Part shown: piece by piece, positions 8,511-16,822 of the stretch | Numbering within the stretch: the first letter of the stretch is position 1 | Layout of the letters: every line of letters starts with the position of its first letter | Assembly (NCBI RefSeq): GCF_000243095.1 | Contig: NZ_AHJE01000081.1 | Span: 1 to 64,000 of the forward strand | Reading direction: 5' to 3' | Length of the DNA stretch: 64,000 bases | Origin: Cupriavidus basilensis OR16 | Lineage (GTDB): Bacteria; Pseudomonadota; Gammaproteobacteria; Burkholderiales; Burkholderiaceae | Translations under genes and position numbers: made by a program | Notes under the pieces: generated by a model | What the model was told of the DNA's origin: nothing | Databases searched by the model: none | Seen by the model: the letters and a program-made list of their open reading frames with translations, nothing else

Positions 8511-8602
8511 GATAACTATTTTTGATGCTAAGCTGCACTTGCCGATGACGCCCACGCGAGCAGATTGCCGGAGCATCGAAATGCAACCGTAGAGGAGATG
8601 AG

Positions 8603-9394
8603 ATGAAGGCGGTACAGATATTTCCAGGATCGGAAGGTGGCAGGCTGCAGATTGTCGATGTACCGACGCCTGTGCCGGCCGATGGAGAGGTACTGGTACG
8701 GGTGCGCGCGTCAGGGCTGAATCGCGGCGAAATCAATATGGTCAGGCGCGCGCGTAGCGGTGTACCAATCACTGCGGGGGTCGAGTTTGCCGGCGAAGTC
8801 GCCGCGCTGGGTGCTGGCGTTCAAGACTGGCAACCGGGTGACCGCGTGGTGGGCCATGGCAGCGGCGGACAAGCCGAATACGTGGTTGCCAATCCGCTCG
8901 CGCTCATGCGCATTCCCAATGCACTGCCTTGGACAAAGGCTGCGGCGTTTCCCAATGTGTTCATCACAGCGCATGATGCACTCGTAACCAACGGCCAACT
9001 GAAGCGCGGCGAAACAGTCTTGGTTAATGCCGCATCCAGTGGCATCGGCCTGGCGGCGATTCAGATTGCGAAGGCCTTGGGCGCCGGTATGGTCATTGCC
9101 ACCTCGCGCTCCGCCGCCAAAATACAGAAGCTGAAGCAACTCGGAGTCGAGCATGCGATCGATATCTCAAAGCAAGGCCAGGTCGAAGCGGTGATGGCGC
9201 TCACCGGCAATCGCGGTGTCGACATCATCATCGATTCAGTTGGCGGAACCGTCTTTGAAGCCAACCTCGATAGCCTTGCGGTTCAGGGCCGCCTGATCAA
9301 CATTGGGCGGCTTGGATCGAGCACTGCGACCATCAATCTCGAGCAGCTATGGCTTAAGCGCCTCAAGCTTATCGGCGTAACGTTCTACGCGTAG
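8603..9394 (+). CDS. Zinc-independent quinone/enoyl oxidoreductase, C-terminally truncated
   Basis: This is an MDR-family NAD(P)H:quinone oxidoreductase-like protein. The GroES-like N-terminal domain carries GVEFAGEVAALG; the Rossmann domain carries NAASSGIGLAAIQIAKALGA and SVGGTVFEANLDSL. Relatives run to about 325 residues; this one stops at 263, directly after LKLIGVTF, where the family normally continues with about 60 more residues. What follows is unrelated coding DNA, so a deletion has probably joined two genes at about 9388. Whether the shortened protein folds is doubtful, because the last strands of the catalytic domain are lost. AGGAGATG provides a good ribosome site, and operator copy E lies upstream. 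Confidence 0.75.
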   Translation: MKAVQIFPGSEGGRLQIVDVPTPVPADGEVLVRVRASGLNRGEINMVRRARSGVPITAGVEFAGEVAALGAGVQDWQPGDRVVGHGSGGQAEYVVANPLALMRIPNALPWTKAAAFPNVFITAHDALVTNGQLKRGETVLVNAASSGIGLAAIQIAKALGAGMVIATSRSAAKIQKLKQLGVEHAIDISKQGQVEAVMALTGNRGVDIIIDSVGGTVFEANLDSLAVQGRLINIGRLGSSTATINLEQLWLKRLKLIGVTFYA

Positions 9395-9396
9395 AC

Positions 9397-9762
9397 TGGA
9401 CCACGCTCACCGCGAGCACCAACGCACTGAATACATGCCTTCATCTGGCAGGACTTACCAGCGATGACCCGGTGTTTTCCACCATTCCCGGTGTGCACAT
9501 GGTCCAACAGCCAGATGGCACGTACGCCCGCATGCTGCGTGGTCCAGGCGACGTGAGCCACGTCGGGTGGCCTCCCATCGATGGCAATATCCCCTCGGAC
9601 ATTCGTGCCCTCGAGCACGCGCTGGAAACCATCGAGCAATATCGCGATCCTTGCATTCGCAATGGACTTCCCCCCACGGAAGCAATTGTCACGGAGTGCA
9701 ACGAGGCGTTCGGTGAGATCAGATCCATTCTCAAGGACCGCAGAAAAGGGAGCAGGCCATGA
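9397..9762 (+). pseudogene. Unidentified protein, apparently missing its N-terminus
   Basis: An open frame runs from the quinone oxidoreductase junction to a stop that overlaps the next gene by ATGA. It reads with protein-like composition: WTTLTASTNALNTC, DDPVFSTIPGVHMVQQPDG, DVSHVGWPPIDGN and a helical, acidic C-terminal part. I do not recognise the family. There is no good start; the earliest candidate is GTG 9472, without a ribosome site, and protein-like sequence extends further upstream. This supports the idea that the 5' part was lost together with the 3' part of the oxidoreductase gene. Confidence 0.5.
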
Positions 9763-10157
9763 TTCCGGAACTCCATCGAGAGATGGCGGAGCGCATCGAG
9801 CGTTCCTTGGCGGTCTGCCAGGAGAACGACTGGGAGATGAAGATTGAAGCGGCCATGCTCGCTGGCACGCACTGGGCGAACTATGCCCTGCACTGCCATG
9901 GCGTCTGCGCAGATCAGGAGGACATCATTCACACCTCCATGCTGGTGGTGAACACGCTGCGCAAGTACGCCATTGTCGAACCCGAGTTGCTGCGCGCGCT
10001 CGGCGAGATCGAAGAGATGCGTCCGTTGTACGTCCGGGGGGATCTCAAGGGCGGTCGCGAGGCCGCGTTGCGCGCGCTTGCACTGCTCGGTGAAATCAAC
10101 GAGCGAGCATGCCGGATCGCCCGCCCGGCACATCAGGACAGGGGACAACCGTGCTAG
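9759..10157 (+). CDS. Hypothetical protein, 132 aa, coupled to acyl-CoA ligase
   Basis: This is a small, mostly helical soluble protein with no signal peptide and no family I recognise. It contains a run of conserved-looking polar and aromatic residues (WANYALHCHGVCADQEDI) that could bind metal or a ligand through its His and Cys residues. It begins with ATGA overlapping the preceding frame and ends GTGCTAG overlapping the ligase start, so it is translationally coupled on both sides and belongs to the same operon. Confidence 0.7.
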   Translation: MIPELHREMAERIERSLAVCQENDWEMKIEAAMLAGTHWANYALHCHGVCADQEDIIHTSMLVVNTLRKYAIVEPELLRALGEIEEMRPLYVRGDLKGGREAALRALALLGEINERACRIARPAHQDRGQPC

Positions 10158-11788
10158 GTCAAATGATGCAGCAACCGTTGCTGATCTCGTCGCTACTGCA
10201 GCATGGCGAACGGCACCACGGCCGCCAGGAGGTTGTCTCTCGCCGCGTCGAAGGCGACATCCATCGCTACACCTTCACAGACATGGCCGCGCGCTGCCGC
10301 CGTTTAGCCAAGGCTATCGCTAGCCTGGATGTGAACTTCGGCGAGCGCGTTGCCACCCTGGCGTGGAATGGCTATCGGCACATGGAGCTCTACTACGCGG
10401 CATCCGGTACGGGCGCAGTACTGCACACGCTTAATCCACGCCTGCACCCCGATCAGCTTGCCTGGATCGCCCAGGACGCAGATGACAAGGTACTCTTCTT
10501 CGATCTGAGTTTCTTGCCACAAATCGAAGCGCTGGCCAACCGTCTGGGTTCTGTCCGCCATCTGGTTGTCATGACCGACCGGGCCAGGATGCCGGTGTCC
10601 AGCCTGAAACTGCTGTGCTACGAAGACCTGATCGAGGCCCACAATGATACCTATGACTGGCCAGCTTTCGACGAGGCGTCGGCGTCGTCGCTGTGCTATA
10701 CCAGCGGCACTACGGGAAATCCCAAGGGGGTGCTTTACAGCCACCGCTCGACCGTACTCCACGCATACGCTGTCGCACTCCCCGACTCCCTGAGCCTGTC
10801 TGCGCGCGACACTGTGCTACCCGTGGTGCCTATGTTCCACGTCAACGCGTGGGGCCTCCCGTACTCTGCATGCATGGTGGGCGCGAAGATCGTCTTTCCC
10901 GGCCCTTCCCTTGATGGCAAATCCCTTTTCGACCTGTTCGAGTCGGAACAGGTCACCCTGTCCTCGGGAGTCCCAACGGTATGGCAAGGCTTGCTTGACC
11001 ATGTCGAGAACAACGGACTGCGGTTCAGCGCCATGAAGCGGACGGTCATTGGGGGGGCCGCCTGCCCGATGGCGATGTTGCGCTCGTTTGAGGAAGCCTA
11101 TGGCGTGCATGTCGTCCACGGATGGGGCATGACCGAAACCAGTCCATTCGGTACCGCCTCTGTGCTCAAGGGCTCGCAGCTATCGTTGCCGGCAGGGCAG
11201 AGGTATGCGATCCAGTCTAAACAGGGGCGCTGCGTCTTCGGCATGGACATCAAGATCATCGATGACGAGGGCGGAGAGCTGCCGTGGGACGGACGATCGG
11301 CAGGCCATCTCATGGCCCGCGGTCCGTGGGTGCTCGCGCAGTATTTCCGCCAGGACGATACGAGTCCTCTCGTCGACGGCTGGTTCCCGACCGGAGACAT
11401 TGCTACCATCGACGGCGATGGCTTCATGCAGATCACCGACAGGACGAAGGACGTCATCAAATCAGGCGGCGAATGGATTAGCTCCATTGATCTGGAGAAC
11501 GTCGCGATGGGTCACCCCGGCGTCGCCATGGCCGCCTGCATTGGCGTGGCCCACGCCAAGTGGGATGAGCGTCCACTAATGCTCGTTGTGCGCAAGCCCG
11601 GGGCCAGCGTGAACCGTGAAGAACTCTTTGACTTCTTCGCGGGGAAGATCGCCAAATGGTGGACTCCGGACGATATCGTTTTCGTTACGGAGATACCACT
11701 GGGCGCCACGGGCAAAATGCTCAAGACGCGGCTGCGGGAGCAGTATCACGCCTATCTCATCGATGGCGGGCGCAATGGGAACCACTAG
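10151..11788 (+). CDS. Long-/medium-chain acyl-CoA ligase (AMP-forming)
   Basis: This ANL-superfamily ligase (545 aa from GTG 10151) activates a carboxylic acid to its CoA thioester through an acyl-adenylate. Motifs include [17 protein letters not shown] (phosphate loop), GWGMTETSP, the adenylate-binding [27 protein letters not shown], and the C-terminal catalytic lysine in [11 protein letters not shown]. It resembles the 3-methylthiopropionyl-CoA / fatty acid ligase group. GTG 10151 is chosen because it overlaps the upstream stop and has AGGGGAC just upstream; ATG 10163 is also possible. The three coupled genes 9397-11788 suggest that the unknown proteins prepare or handle the acid substrate. 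Confidence 0.9.
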   Translation: MLGQMMQQPLLISSLLQHGERHHGRQEVVSRRVEGDIHRYTFTDMAARCRRLAKAIASLDVNFGERVATLAWNGYRHMELYYAASGTGAVLHTLNPRLHPDQLAWIAQDADDKVLFFDLSFLPQIEALANRLGSVRHLVVMTDRARMPVSSLKLLCYEDLIEAHNDTYDWPAFDEASASSLCYTSGTTGNPKGVLYSHRSTVLHAYAVALPDSLSLSARDTVLPVVPMFHVNAWGLPYSACMVGAKIVFPGPSLDGKSLFDLFESEQVTLSSGVPTVWQGLLDHVENNGLRFSAMKRTVIGGAACPMAMLRSFEEAYGVHVVHGWGMTETSPFGTASVLKGSQLSLPAGQRYAIQSKQGRCVFGMDIKIIDDEGGELPWDGRSAGHLMARGPWVLAQYFRQDDTSPLVDGWFPTGDIATIDGDGFMQITDRTKDVIKSGGEWISSIDLENVAMGHPGVAMAACIGVAHAKWDERPLMLVVRKPGASVNREELFDFFAGKIAKWWTPDDIVFVTEIPLGATGKMLKTRLREQYHAYLIDGGRNGNH

Positions 11789-11897
11789 TCAGCGACAAAG
11801 CCAATAAGCCTCAAATCGCGTCGCGATGCTGTCCACTGGCACCCCCGGGACCCCGTGCATCGATCCGCTGAAAACGCCGTGCAATCCGGACAATCCC

Positions 11898-11918
11898 GCC
11901 CCCCTGCCATTGGGGGGC
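11898..11918. promoter_or_regulatory. C6/G6 inverted repeat upstream of the porin gene
   Basis: GCCCCCC and GGGGGGC form a perfect seven-base inverted repeat around TGCCATT, 75 bases before the porin start. A near-identical element (CCCCCC-TGCCTT-GGGGGG on the minus strand) lies at 15559-15576 between the second ligase and the third Bug gene. No T-run follows, so an operator is more likely than a terminator. Confidence 0.5.
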
Positions 11919-11992
11919 ACATGGTGCCCGGTTCTGAGCATGATGGCGGCGCGGTAAGAGACGTCAAAAAATAGACACGAGGAGATAAGGCT

Positions 11993-13198
11993 GTGAAATC
12001 ATCCAGCAAGCTGAGCAAGCTAAATCTTGCACTCGCCGCTATGGGCGCAATTTGCGCCGGCGGCACACACGCACAGAGCAGCGTGACGCTGTATGGCGTG
12101 GCGGACATGAACGTGGAGTATGCCAACCATGTTGGCGCCGTTCCCACGGCCGCCAACAAATTCAATGCTGGCCCATCCAACAACGTCTACCGCATGGACT
12201 CCGGCGGCCTGTCCGGCTCGCGCTGGGGCTTGCGCGGCGTGGAGGATCTGGGCAATGGCGTGAAATCCGTTTTCGTGCTGGAAAGCGGCTTTAACCTGGA
12301 TACCGGCACGTCGCAGCAAGGCGGCCGCCTGTTTGGTCGCCAGGCTTACGTGGGGATCCAGAGCACGCAGTTTGGCCAGGTGACTTTCGGCCGTCAGTAC
12401 ACCTCGATGTTCGAGAGTATCGCGAACTTCGTGCCGGCTGCCTTTGCCACCCAGTACGAACCGATCGTGATGCTGGCCGGCGCGAACTTCCGCGAGGACA
12501 ACACCATCAAATACTCCGGCCAGTTCGGTGCCGTGTCCGCCTTGGCACACTGGTCCTTCGGTACCGGCCTGGCATTGCCGACGACGGTGGCCAACGGCCC
12601 GTTGCTCGGTGGCAACGGCGAGGTGCCGGGCCAGTTCCGCCGCGACACCGCCTATGGCGCAGCGTTGACCTATATCTCTGGCCCTGTCGGTGTGGCCTTT
12701 GCCTACGACCAGTTCAACCCGACCATTTCCAACCCGTCGACCGCTGCTGCCCTGGGCAGCGGCAGCTTCAAGAAGGCGACAGTCGCGGCAAGCTATGCGT
12801 TTGGCCAGGCAAAGATCATGGGCGGCTATCGCTGGGGCCAGAACAAGAACCAGAATGGCAGCCTGATCGAGCGCGACGACTTCTACTGGATCGGCGCCAA
12901 CTACCAGGTGACGCCAGCGCTTGGCCTGACGCTCGAGTACAACTACGACAATGTCAAGAATTTCTTCGCCAGCACGTCGGTGCCGAACCCATGGCAAGTT
13001 GCGTTTATCGCGGACTACACGCTTTCCAAGCGGACTGATGTCTACCTGACCACGGCCTATTCAAAGAATGCGGGTCTGGGACTGGACTCCCCGATGATCG
13101 GTTTTGCCAACAGCCTATCCCTTGGCAATAGCTACACGCTGGCCAGTGGCCAAAGCAATATGCTCGGCGTCGCCGTAGGTATTCGCCACAAGTTCTAA
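11993..13198 (+). CDS. Outer-membrane porin (Burkholderiales OmpC-like, Porin_4)
   Basis: This is a general trimeric porin of 401 residues. A signal peptide ends at THAQ (around residue 27), followed by SSVTLYGVADMNVEYANH, cited in part as the classical SSVTLYG start, then SRWGLRGVEDLGNG and FGRQAYVG. The last residue is phenylalanine (GIRHKF), the outer-membrane insertion signal. The start is GTG 11993 with AGGAGATAAGG upstream. It sits between two acyl-CoA ligases and a Bug gene, so it probably admits the acid substrate into the periplasm. Confidence 0.93.
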   Translation: MKSSSKLSKLNLALAAMGAICAGGTHAQSSVTLYGVADMNVEYANHVGAVPTAANKFNAGPSNNVYRMDSGGLSGSRWGLRGVEDLGNGVKSVFVLESGFNLDTGTSQQGGRLFGRQAYVGIQSTQFGQVTFGRQYTSMFESIANFVPAAFATQYEPIVMLAGANFREDNTIKYSGQFGAVSALAHWSFGTGLALPTTVANGPLLGGNGEVPGQFRRDTAYGAALTYISGPVGVAFAYDQFNPTISNPSTAAALGSGSFKKATVAASYAFGQAKIMGGYRWGQNKNQNGSLIERDDFYWIGANYQVTPALGLTLEYNYDNVKNFFASTSVPNPWQVAFIADYTLSKRTDVYLTTAYSKNAGLGLDSPMIGFANSLSLGNSYTLASGQSNMLGVAVGIRHKF

Positions 13199-13296
13199 GG
13201 TCAGCCCAACGGCATGTGACAAGCCTTGCTTGTGCAGTGGTCCGGCAGGTCTGCGGATACGCTGCACATGCATGCGGCGCCCACTCATGCTCCTTG

Positions 13297-13320
13297 TGCC
13301 GCTTCGGCGGCATTTTTTTT
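13297..13320 (+). terminator. Rho-independent terminator of the porin gene
   Basis: TGCCGC and GCGGCA pair around the very stable TTCG tetraloop, followed by eight T residues. It lies about 100 bases after the porin stop. Confidence 0.9.
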
Positions 13321-13406
13321 GCGCTGGCGCCGTGCCCGACACGACCGCATCGTGCAAGCCCGATGCTTGGGACAAGCAGGTCAAAGCGGATACACAGGGG
13401 CGTTGA

Positions 13407-13703
13407 TCAGATCTCGATCGTCACGGTCTCTCCGCTGACGGATACCGGATACGTCTTCACGCTCAAGCCCGCGCCCCCCATGCAACCGGTAGCAAGATCG
13501 AAGGCGAGGCCGTGCGCGCGACAACGGACCTTGCCGCCTTCAATCAAGCCTCCCGACAGTGAGGCACCGGCATGCGGGCAGCTATCGTCCAGTGCAAAAA
13601 CCTTTCCTGCTACGCAGAACAGTGCAATCTCGCGCGTTCCTATCCTCAGGAACCTGCGCGAGTTGTCGGACAGATCGCCGACCTGGACAACATGCTTGGT
13701 CAT
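13407..13703 (-). CDS. Rieske [2Fe-2S] ferredoxin-like protein (NirD/BphF type)
   Basis: This 98-residue protein is a single Rieske domain. The cluster ligands are C-P-H in DSCPHAGASL and C-x2-H in CRAHGLAFD, spaced as in ring-hydroxylating dioxygenase ferredoxins and the nitrite reductase small subunit. It would carry one electron to an oxygenase. No oxygenase alpha subunit or reductase is visible in this window, so its partner is elsewhere or unconventional. It lies 75 bases downstream of the ligase at 13779-15437 on the same strand. Confidence 0.88.
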   Translation of the reverse strand: MTKHVVQVGDLSDNSRRFLRIGTREIALFCVAGKVFALDDSCPHAGASLSGGLIEGGKVRCRAHGLAFDLATGCMGGAGLSVKTYPVSVSGETVTIEI

Positions 13704-13778
13704 GCTTTACTCCTGGCTTGCGAGGGGCGCGCGATGGAGGCGCCGAATAGTCAGATTGGTCAAGGTCTCGCCTTCCCC

Positions 13779-15437
13779 CTACAGCAGATCCAGCCGAAGC
13801 TGCTTCTTGTCGATTTTCCCGACACTGGTCTTCGGGATCTCGGAAACGAAGACGATCCGCTGCGGATCCGGCACGGCATACCTGCTGATGCGCCTGGTCT
13901 CCACATGGCGCTCCAGGTGACGGCGAATCTGCTCGACAGTCAGCCCGCTATCGTCGACGCATACCGCGGCCATCGGCCGTTCGCCCCATTTTTCGTCAGG
14001 CACCCCGATCACCGCGCATTCACGCACGCCGGGAATCTCGCAGATCAGGCTTTCGACCTCGATCGAGGACACCCACTCGCCACCGGTCTTGATGACGTCC
14101 TTGAGACGGTCCACCACCTGCACGAAGCCGTCCGGGCGCATGACCGCCACATCCTGCGTGTGCAGGTATCCACCGGCCCAGAGTGCCTCCGATGCTTCGG
14201 GCTGACCAAGGTAGGACAGCGTCAGGTATGGCGAGCGCAACACGATTTCCCCTTGCGTCTTGCCGTCGTGCGGCACATCGCGCATCTCGCTGTCGACCAC
14301 GCGGAAATCCACCAGGGGAATCGGCCTGCCGGTCATGCAGCGCATGCGAACGCTCTCATCGATATCGTCGGGAGCGCCCCCGGGCGGGAATTGCGACAGC
14401 GCGACGATTGGCCCCGTCTCGGACATGCCATAGCCGGCAAACACATCGATGCCCTGCGCGACGGCGGCTTTGCAAAGCGAGGCCGACAACGCGGAGCCGC
14501 CGATGATCATCTTCCAACCGCTGAGATCCGTGCCCTGCTCGCCGGCCTTTTGCAGCAACATCTGGAGGATGGTGGGCACGCAATGGGAGAAGGTCACCTT
14601 CTCGGCCTTGCGCAGGCGTAGCAGGTTCTCCGGCAAGTAGCGCCCCGGGAGCACGATCTTGAGTCCGAGCATGACGGCAACGTAGGGCATGCCCCACGCC
14701 AGCACATGGAACATGGGCGTGATGGGCATATAGACGTCTTCGCGGTGAAGCCGCTGGCCATCGCGCGGAGCACACAGCGTGGTGGCCGCGGCGAGCGTAT
14801 GCAAGACAACCTGGCGGTGGCTGTAGCTCACGCCTTTCGGATCGCCAGTGGTGCCCGTCGTATAGAAGATGGCCGCCGTGGTCCTCTCGTCGAAATCCCG
14901 GAATGGATACTCGGCCGGCTCCTGGTCGACCAGTGCTTCGTATTCCCCGGCGACCGGCAGGCTGATCTCCTGCAGCGCCTGGCCATCGGCGATCACGATG
15001 ATCTTGCGCAGGCAGCGCAATTCCGAGCGAATCTGCTCCACCAGGGGCAGGAAGTCGGCATGGACCAGGGCCAGTTCGGCACCCGAGTCGTTCAGCGTAT
15101 AGGCAATCTGCCTGGGAGAGATGCGCACGTTAACCGTGAAGAGCCGGGCGCCCATCATCGGGATGGCGAAATAGCTCTCCAGGTAGCGGTGGCTGTCCCA
15201 ATCCATGACCGCAACGGTCGACCCGTGGGCGACGCCCTGTGCATCCAGTGCGCTGGCAAGCCGCCCGATACGCTGGCGGAACTCGCTAAAGGCAAAGCGC
15301 CGCTCCCCGCGGTAATTGATCTCCTGGCTGCCATGGAGGCTGACCGAATTCAGCAGCAATTGCCCGACGAGCAACGGATAATCATAGGCGGATGGCGTTG
15401 CCGACGCATGGCGCGCGGACGGTTCGAATGCTTGCAT
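13779..15437 (-). CDS. Acyl-CoA ligase (AMP-forming)
   Basis: This is a second ANL-family acid-CoA ligase (552 aa). FYTTGTTGDPKGVSYSHR is the phosphate loop, GYGMSETGP and DRLKDVIKTGGEWVS are core motifs, and the C-terminal KTSVGKIDKKQLR holds the catalytic lysine. ATG 15437 is used because GGAGAC lies six bases upstream. It shares overall architecture with the ligase at 10151-11788 but is clearly diverged, so the two probably act on different acids. A Rieske ferredoxin gene follows in the same direction, and a C6/G6 inverted repeat lies 120 bases upstream. Confidence 0.92.
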   Translation of the reverse strand: MQAFEPSARHASATPSAYDYPLLVGQLLLNSVSLHGSQEINYRGERRFAFSEFRQRIGRLASALDAQGVAHGSTVAVMDWDSHRYLESYFAIPMMGARLFTVNVRISPRQIAYTLNDSGAELALVHADFLPLVEQIRSELRCLRKIIVIADGQALQEISLPVAGEYEALVDQEPAEYPFRDFDERTTAAIFYTTGTTGDPKGVSYSHRQVVLHTLAAATTLCAPRDGQRLHREDVYMPITPMFHVLAWGMPYVAVMLGLKIVLPGRYLPENLLRLRKAEKVTFSHCVPTILQMLLQKAGEQGTDLSGWKMIIGGSALSASLCKAAVAQGIDVFAGYGMSETGPIVALSQFPPGGAPDDIDESVRMRCMTGRPIPLVDFRVVDSEMRDVPHDGKTQGEIVLRSPYLTLSYLGQPEASEALWAGGYLHTQDVAVMRPDGFVQVVDRLKDVIKTGGEWVSSIEVESLICEIPGVRECAVIGVPDEKWGERPMAAVCVDDSGLTVEQIRRHLERHVETRRISRYAVPDPQRIVFVSEIPKTSVGKIDKKQLRLDLL

Positions 15438-15558
15438 GGGAAGTCTCCGTGTAGTGCTTATGCGTAGCGTGCTCCGCCAGCGATGCAACATCTCGTCCTT
15501 GTGAACGTCGCACGCCGGCCTGATGCGCTGGATTCTGCCCTAGTCCCGCACCGCGCCC

Positions 15559-15576
15559 CCCCCCAAGGCAGGGGGG
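15559..15576. promoter_or_regulatory. C6/G6 inverted repeat in the ligase / Bug divergent region
   Basis: CCCCCC-AAGGCA-GGGGGG is placed between the divergent ligase (start 15437) and Bug gene (start 15710). Read on the minus strand its spacer TGCCTT matches the TGCCATT spacer of the element at 11898-11918, one base shorter. It is a candidate binding site for a shared activator. Confidence 0.5.
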
Positions 15577-15709
15577 TGACGCCACGGGCGCCAGGGTAAG
15601 AATGCTGGCAAGTGGACGTTTAGCTTAGTGTGCGTCGTGTATTTTTTCGCGTCTTTTTGCAATGCGCAGCCACCAGGCCGAAGCCACTATCAATAACAAG
15701 GAGACTCTA

Positions 15710-16705
15710 GTGAAAAGCATCAAGTGGTTTGACCGGGGCGGTCGCGTACTCATGGCCGCCGGCGCCGTAGTCCTGTGCCTCGCTTGCCAGCAGGCCGGCG
15801 CCGAAGCCTGGCCTGCCAAGCCGGTTCGCATCGTCACCGCTGCGCCCGCGGGCGGCACCGCCGACATGCTCGCCCGTAGCCTGGCCGACGGGCTGACCAG
15901 GCAATTTGGCCAGCCGTTTATCGTCGACTCCAAGCCGGGGGGCTTCGGCGCCATTGCGGTGCAAGAGACGCTGGCAGCGCCGCATGACGGCTATACGCTA
16001 CTGGTCATCCAGGATGGCATTGCCTCCGAAGCCCCTTTCCTGGCCAAGCAGCGGTTCGACCCCTTCAAGGACATCAAGCCGGTTGCGGAACTGGCGCGCG
16101 GCGGGCTGGTGCTCGTCGGCAATCCTGCCCTGCCCGCCAAGACCCTCGGCGAACTGATCTCCTACGTCAAGGCACATCCCGCCTCGGTCAACTATGCTTC
16201 CTACAGTACAGGCATGCTCGGGCATACCATGGGGCTGCAACTCAATCAGCTTGCCGGCATCGACATGAGCCATGTGGGCTACAAGGGATCTCCGCCGGCG
16301 CTGCAGGATGTGATGGGCGGGCATGTCCCCCTGATGTTCGATGGGACAGCGACTTCGCTGCCGCTCATCAAGGCTGGCAAACTCCGCGCCTTCGCCGTCA
16401 GTTCGCCCAAGCGCCTTGCGACGCTCCCGCAGGTACCCACGTTCACCGAACTCGGCTACCCTGCGCTTAACCAGCTCGCATGGATCGGCGTCTGGGTAGC
16501 ACCTGACGTGCCCGAAGCGATCCAGGACCGCTTGCGCGCTGCAACCCGCAAGGTGCTTGAATCAGCATCCGTGCGGGATCGCATTGCCGAACTCGGCCTG
16601 GACGTTGGGGTTCCCAGGACCCAGGCTGAACTAGGCGCCTCGCTGCGCACGGCGCATGATCGCCAGGGTGCACTGCTGAAGGCGATCGACTTCAAGCCAG
16701 ACTAG
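15710..16705 (+). CDS. Bug/TctC family tripartite tricarboxylate transporter receptor protein
   Basis: This is the third periplasmic binding protein of the window (331 aa from GTG 15710, with AAGGAG six bases upstream). The signal peptide ends near AGAEAWP, and the mature part starts KPVRIVTAAPAGGTADML, followed by FIVDSKPGG and HDGYTLLV. It diverges from the ligase at 13779-15437 and precedes the pyruvate carboxylase gene by about 120 bases. Confidence 0.92.
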   Translation: MKSIKWFDRGGRVLMAAGAVVLCLACQQAGAEAWPAKPVRIVTAAPAGGTADMLARSLADGLTRQFGQPFIVDSKPGGFGAIAVQETLAAPHDGYTLLVIQDGIASEAPFLAKQRFDPFKDIKPVAELARGGLVLVGNPALPAKTLGELISYVKAHPASVNYASYSTGMLGHTMGLQLNQLAGIDMSHVGYKGSPPALQDVMGGHVPLMFDGTATSLPLIKAGKLRAFAVSSPKRLATLPQVPTFTELGYPALNQLAWIGVWVAPDVPEAIQDRLRAATRKVLESASVRDRIAELGLDVGVPRTQAELGASLRTAHDRQGALLKAIDFKPD

Positions 16706-16822
16706 CCTCAGCCGCTCGCACACAACTACTGCTAGCCAGGAGTGCTTGCCAATGAACAAGCCAAATGCAAGCCCCTCATGGTGCTGCCAGCAGGACATGA
16801 CACCTAACTGATCCCGACCGCG

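Noticed and set aside
11898-11918. C6/G6 inverted repeat as a transcription terminator
   Set aside because: No T-run follows on either strand and it lies close upstream of the porin start; an operator is more likely.
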